This document shows, piece by piece, positions 60,794 to 64,000 of a stretch of DNA of 64,000 nucleotides; within the stretch, counting starts at the first letter, position 1, and each line of letters begins with the position of its first letter. Made by a program: the position numbers and the translations under genes. This stretch comes from Panicum virgatum (Eukaryota; Streptophyta; Magnoliopsida; Poales; Poaceae): contig NC_053139.1 of NCBI RefSeq assembly GCF_016808335.1, positions 18,122,782-18,186,781 of the forward strand. Direction: 5' to 3'. The notes under the pieces were generated by a model. The model was not told the origin of the DNA. It made no database searches and was given only the letters and a program-made list of their open reading frames with translations.

Positions 60794-60945
60794 GGAGATC
60801 TCAACTTAATCTGAGATTGGTAAGTTTGCATTGCTTTTCCTTTTACAGACTTGTATCTATGGTTGAGGAGATCTCAACTTAATCTGAGATTGGTAAGTTT
60901 GCATTGCTTTTCCTTTTACAGACTTGTATCTATGGTTGAGGAGTG
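60794..60945. repeat. 73-bp near-perfect tandem duplication
   Basis: GGAGATCTCAACTTAATC... starts at 60794 and again at 60867, with identical bodies ending CTATGGTTGAGG. Confidence 0.92.
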
Positions 60946-63340
60946 TCTGAAGTTCTTATCTGCTCCTTCCTATCAAACAGAAAGAAAGAACGGATAAAAC
61001 AGTTGAGAAGTTGTTACCATAACTTCCTTTTTGAAATAGTACTATCAGTACAAATTAATCTAAGATCTGGTGCTCCAGATTAACAAAGCAGAAAGATATG
61101 TGAAATCTAGATAGGTAAACATTAATGAAGGAACTAATAAATGGTCTGGGGCCCTGGGCACAATTCTTCAGTGTTCAATGGTCTGGGGCTCTGGGCATAA
61201 TACTTCATATCCACAATGAGGCTTCTAGATAACAGAAAACGGGGAGGAGCCCACCAGAGCCATGCATTCATGTTAAGATTAAACAATAGAAAAGAAGTTC
61301 CAGTACCAAAGAGAGTTACAGGAAGAGAGGATTAGTACCTTTCAGAGTCATAATTTACAAGGATCAAGCAAGGTCAAAAGTAGCACCTAGTGATTCCTTA
61401 CCTTCCAGAGGACTGGCCAATGAGTCTCTGAAATCCTGGTCTGCTCCTTGTATAAATCACAAAGAAACAAAATACAAAATGATTAAGGAGTTCCCATAAT
61501 TCCAATACCAAAGAGAGTTACAGGAAGAAAGGAGCAGTGGCTTTCAGAGTCATAATTTAAGCAAGGGCAAAATTGGCACTGAAGCAATGCTTAGGTACAT
61601 ATATTAATAACATATTTCTCATTTATTCAAGTTTAAAATTCTTTCATAGACAAAAGGCAATTGAATTCTAATTTATTCTTCACATAGGTATAAACTCTAT
61701 TTTATGGGCAATGGTAACATCTATGAACTTGAATTCGTCCTTTTCGACAAAAAAAAAAGCAGAACAACTGATTGGAGTAGTAGAAAAATTGACCAACACA
61801 TATGGCAAAAGTGACATTCCTGTTGAAATCGCTGCTTGGATTGGACAAAACTACAAATTCATTGTGAAGATTTCATAAATAAAGAGTTTTGCCAACAAGG
61901 TCCCATCATTTGAAGTTCTTTATAGCACACACCATCTTGGGAAAGAAACCCAACAGCTGACAAACAAGAACAGATCAGCAGCAGTACTATCTCACTTTCA
62001 ACTCCAAGGCACGGACCGCCATTGGATACAAAATAGGTACACACAAACAAATGACATTTCTTTAATGATTCTTCTTTTTTTTACAATTTCGTGGACTTCC
62101 TTATAGTATATTTCATACTAACATATAGGATGAATTTCCGCTGGTATAGAAGTCTCAAACAGAGATTGACAACATGGAAGTAAAAAACACTGAGTATGTA
62201 TTCTTTGCTCTTTTACAAACTAATTTATGAATATTTAAATTTAACTAAATTACTTTTAAATGATTATAAAAGTTCAGGAACAAGATAGCCACAGGAACAA
62301 AAGCATACAACCAAGCTACGGTGACAATAATATTGATGAGAAAAAAGCAAAACAGTAAGTGAGACTCTTTAATTCTTTTTGCTAATATTTTTAGAAACTG
62401 TAGTGTTAAATCTTTTATCACTCCATGAGCACCATTAACTACCAACATTAATTCAGTCACCAATGAAAAATGCAGAAAGTAAAATTGCTTTATATTTCAC
62501 AATATTGACGCATTTTATGGCACAATAACAAAAAAATTAACTATCATTCTCTATTGCATACAGGTAGGCTGCTAAAGGACGAGAAACATGGATCTTTTAC
62601 CAGAAAGAAGCATGCTTTGAACCCTGGTAGAAGAGGTTTTTGTGAATTTTATTGTGTAGTATATGTCTTTTGGAAAAGACCCTACTAATCAATACTCTCT
62701 AGAGCATTTTGATACAACAGATCTGATACAACTTCTATTGCTACCAAAAAACAGTTGAAGTTGTTGCTGAATAGTGGCATATACACTTCTGTGATGGCTC
62801 AATATATGTAACTATAGTACTGCTACTACTATGAAATGCAGCTGAACTTTGCAGCAAATGTCACTGGCTCCATTGCTACTACTATAAAAATTCACAAGTA
62901 TTTGCAAATTGTAACCACAAATGGGAAAATTTCTGGATCTTGGTGGCTTACTGTCACTGGCTCGAATGCTTGCTTGCCGTCTCTTTCTGCTCGGATGCCG
63001 GTGCCGCATAGCCTGACAGCCGCAGCCAAGAGACCCCACTGCCGTCGTACCGCGCTTAAGCCTAGCCGCCAGCCCGCTCTAGCACTGGCGCCTGACGTAG
63101 GTTTCCACACGCGCCCACACCCGCCGGTGTGTAGACGGAACCTGTGCGCGCCGCGTGGGCCGGGAACGCCTAGTCGCCGGCCGCCGGCCGCCACTTGCTT
63201 GTCGAGGCCTCGCCAGGTCCGCGGTCCGCCGTCGCCTAGGTCGTGGAGAGACTATGGAGAGTGAGAGCGCTCGTCTCAGTTCGAGGCCTAGGTCCGGCTT
63301 GACTGACGTGCTGAAGCAAAGTCAGCAAAATCCACAGTAA
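60940..63340. other. Unrecognised region with dispersed imperfect repeats
   Basis: About 61300-61365 is partly repeated at about 61500-61560 (CCAAAGAGAGTTACAGGAAG, then TTTCAGAGTCATAATTTA). A GGTCTGGGGCCCTGGGCA phrase recurs at 61143 and 61180. The interval 62940-63260 turns GC-rich with no recognised product. I see no convincing gene on either strand. Confidence 0.45.
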
Positions 63341-64000
63341 ATTGTGTATGTGCGAACAGTAGACTAACGTTAGTACTGCACTACTGTGCCGATTTCACTG
63401 TTCACAGATTCACTGTAGCATGAGTACTACCACTAGATCTCATCCATCCATTTGCAAATGAACTCCAGGAACAGATCGAAAGTTACCGCTACAGGGATTC
63501 AGCACGTCAGTGAATCCACAATGTTCGGATCGGTGTGTCTCGTAGAGGAGTTATGGTGCTAAGATTGCTGGATTCGGGTCTTAGGATCTGAAGCCGGATC
63601 GGTGTGTCTCGCTCCGCCTATAACGAGAGTTATCCAGAACCTGACGGAAGATTGGGAACCCACGTCCCCATTATTTGGTATTCAGAGACTCAGGTTTACT
63701 GTCAGGTTTTACATCTATCTTTAGTTCAAGTGTTTTTTTGTTGTCTTTCGTCCCATAGTCCACGAAAAAGCCAAAAAAAAATTAAGGTTTAGTTTTCCCG
63801 TCCCATAGCCGTGTTTAGCCTTTTGCATAATTCTTTTTCAGAGTCCGTCGTGTTGAGTTTTGTGTCCTAGTTCATCGTCTTGTTGCTGGTTAGTTCGTGT
63901 TTTGGTCCAGTAGTGTTTTTCCATCCCCGCTGTCATCAGATCCACCATCGCTTACCACCCGATTTGGGTTTTGCTCTCCACAGAAACCCTAATCGGACCC
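63340..64000 (+). mobile_element. Possible start of an LTR retrotransposon (LTR end, PBS and leader)
   Basis: At about 63675 the sequence TGGTATTCAGAGACTCAGG resembles the tRNA-iMet primer-binding site (TGGTATCAGAGC) with one inserted base. It is followed by an untranslated-leader-like stretch to the window end. A partly duplicated GGATCGGTGTGTCTCG occurs at 63527 and 63597. The LTR start was not found and the gag lies beyond the window. Confidence 0.4.

Overview
The window comes from a plant nuclear genome, almost certainly a grass (Poaceae) and probably a panicoid. The genes contain many GT-AG introns. The single-copy proteins (PDS5 with a plant-type Tudor domain, ALKBH2, an early-nodulin-like phytocyanin, a PGG-domain membrane protein) read as monocot orthologues with GC-rich first exons. 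The intergenic DNA is a dense, nested set of grass transposable elements. The species cannot be fixed from the sequence alone.

Layout. 1-11.0 kb: the 3' three quarters of a PDS5 cohesin-cofactor gene (+), with 30 exons visible and the 5' end outside the window. 11.96-14.37 kb: a complete four-exon ALKBH2 DNA-repair dioxygenase gene (-), tail to tail with PDS5. 16.27-17.10 kb: a two-exon phytocyanin/ENODL gene (-). 18.5-38.6 kb: a nested repeat block. A decayed Mutator-like element (-) is split by a roughly 1.7-kb solo LTR, which is itself split by an 8.3-kb non-autonomous LTR retrotransposon (20559-28883, GATGG target duplication). To its right lies a 7.7-kb decayed L1-type LINE that carries a 1.27-kb CACTA element in its 3' UTR and a scrap of plastid 16S rRNA sequence in its endonuclease region. 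40.06-41.02 kb: an intact PGG-domain gene (+). A broken paralogous fragment 3 kb downstream is split by a hAT element. 41.4-48.1 kb: hAT elements with exact 8-bp target duplications, a truncated LINE (-) with a 14-bp duplication, and CACTA remains. 48.3-60.65 kb: a probable gene-capturing Helitron (A|TC...CTAG|T) holding fragments of an IBR5-like phosphatase gene and a Ulp1-like protease gene. It was later invaded by a MULE with about 190-bp inverted repeats, a small hAT MITE and a young, nearly intact Copia element (52617-59016, TAACC duplication). 60.7-64 kb: repeated but unrecognised DNA, ending in what looks like the primer-binding site and leader of another LTR retrotransposon.

Functionally, the four host genes are unrelated housekeeping or membrane/cell-surface genes: cohesin maintenance, alkylation repair, a GPI-anchored cell-surface protein and a PGG membrane protein. 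The main biological interest is the transposable-element architecture. Nine element boundaries can be fixed to the base by target duplications (some with one mismatch or an ambiguous base), and two elements carry unusual cargo: an antisense multi-exon gene in the non-autonomous LTR element, and host gene pieces in the Helitron.
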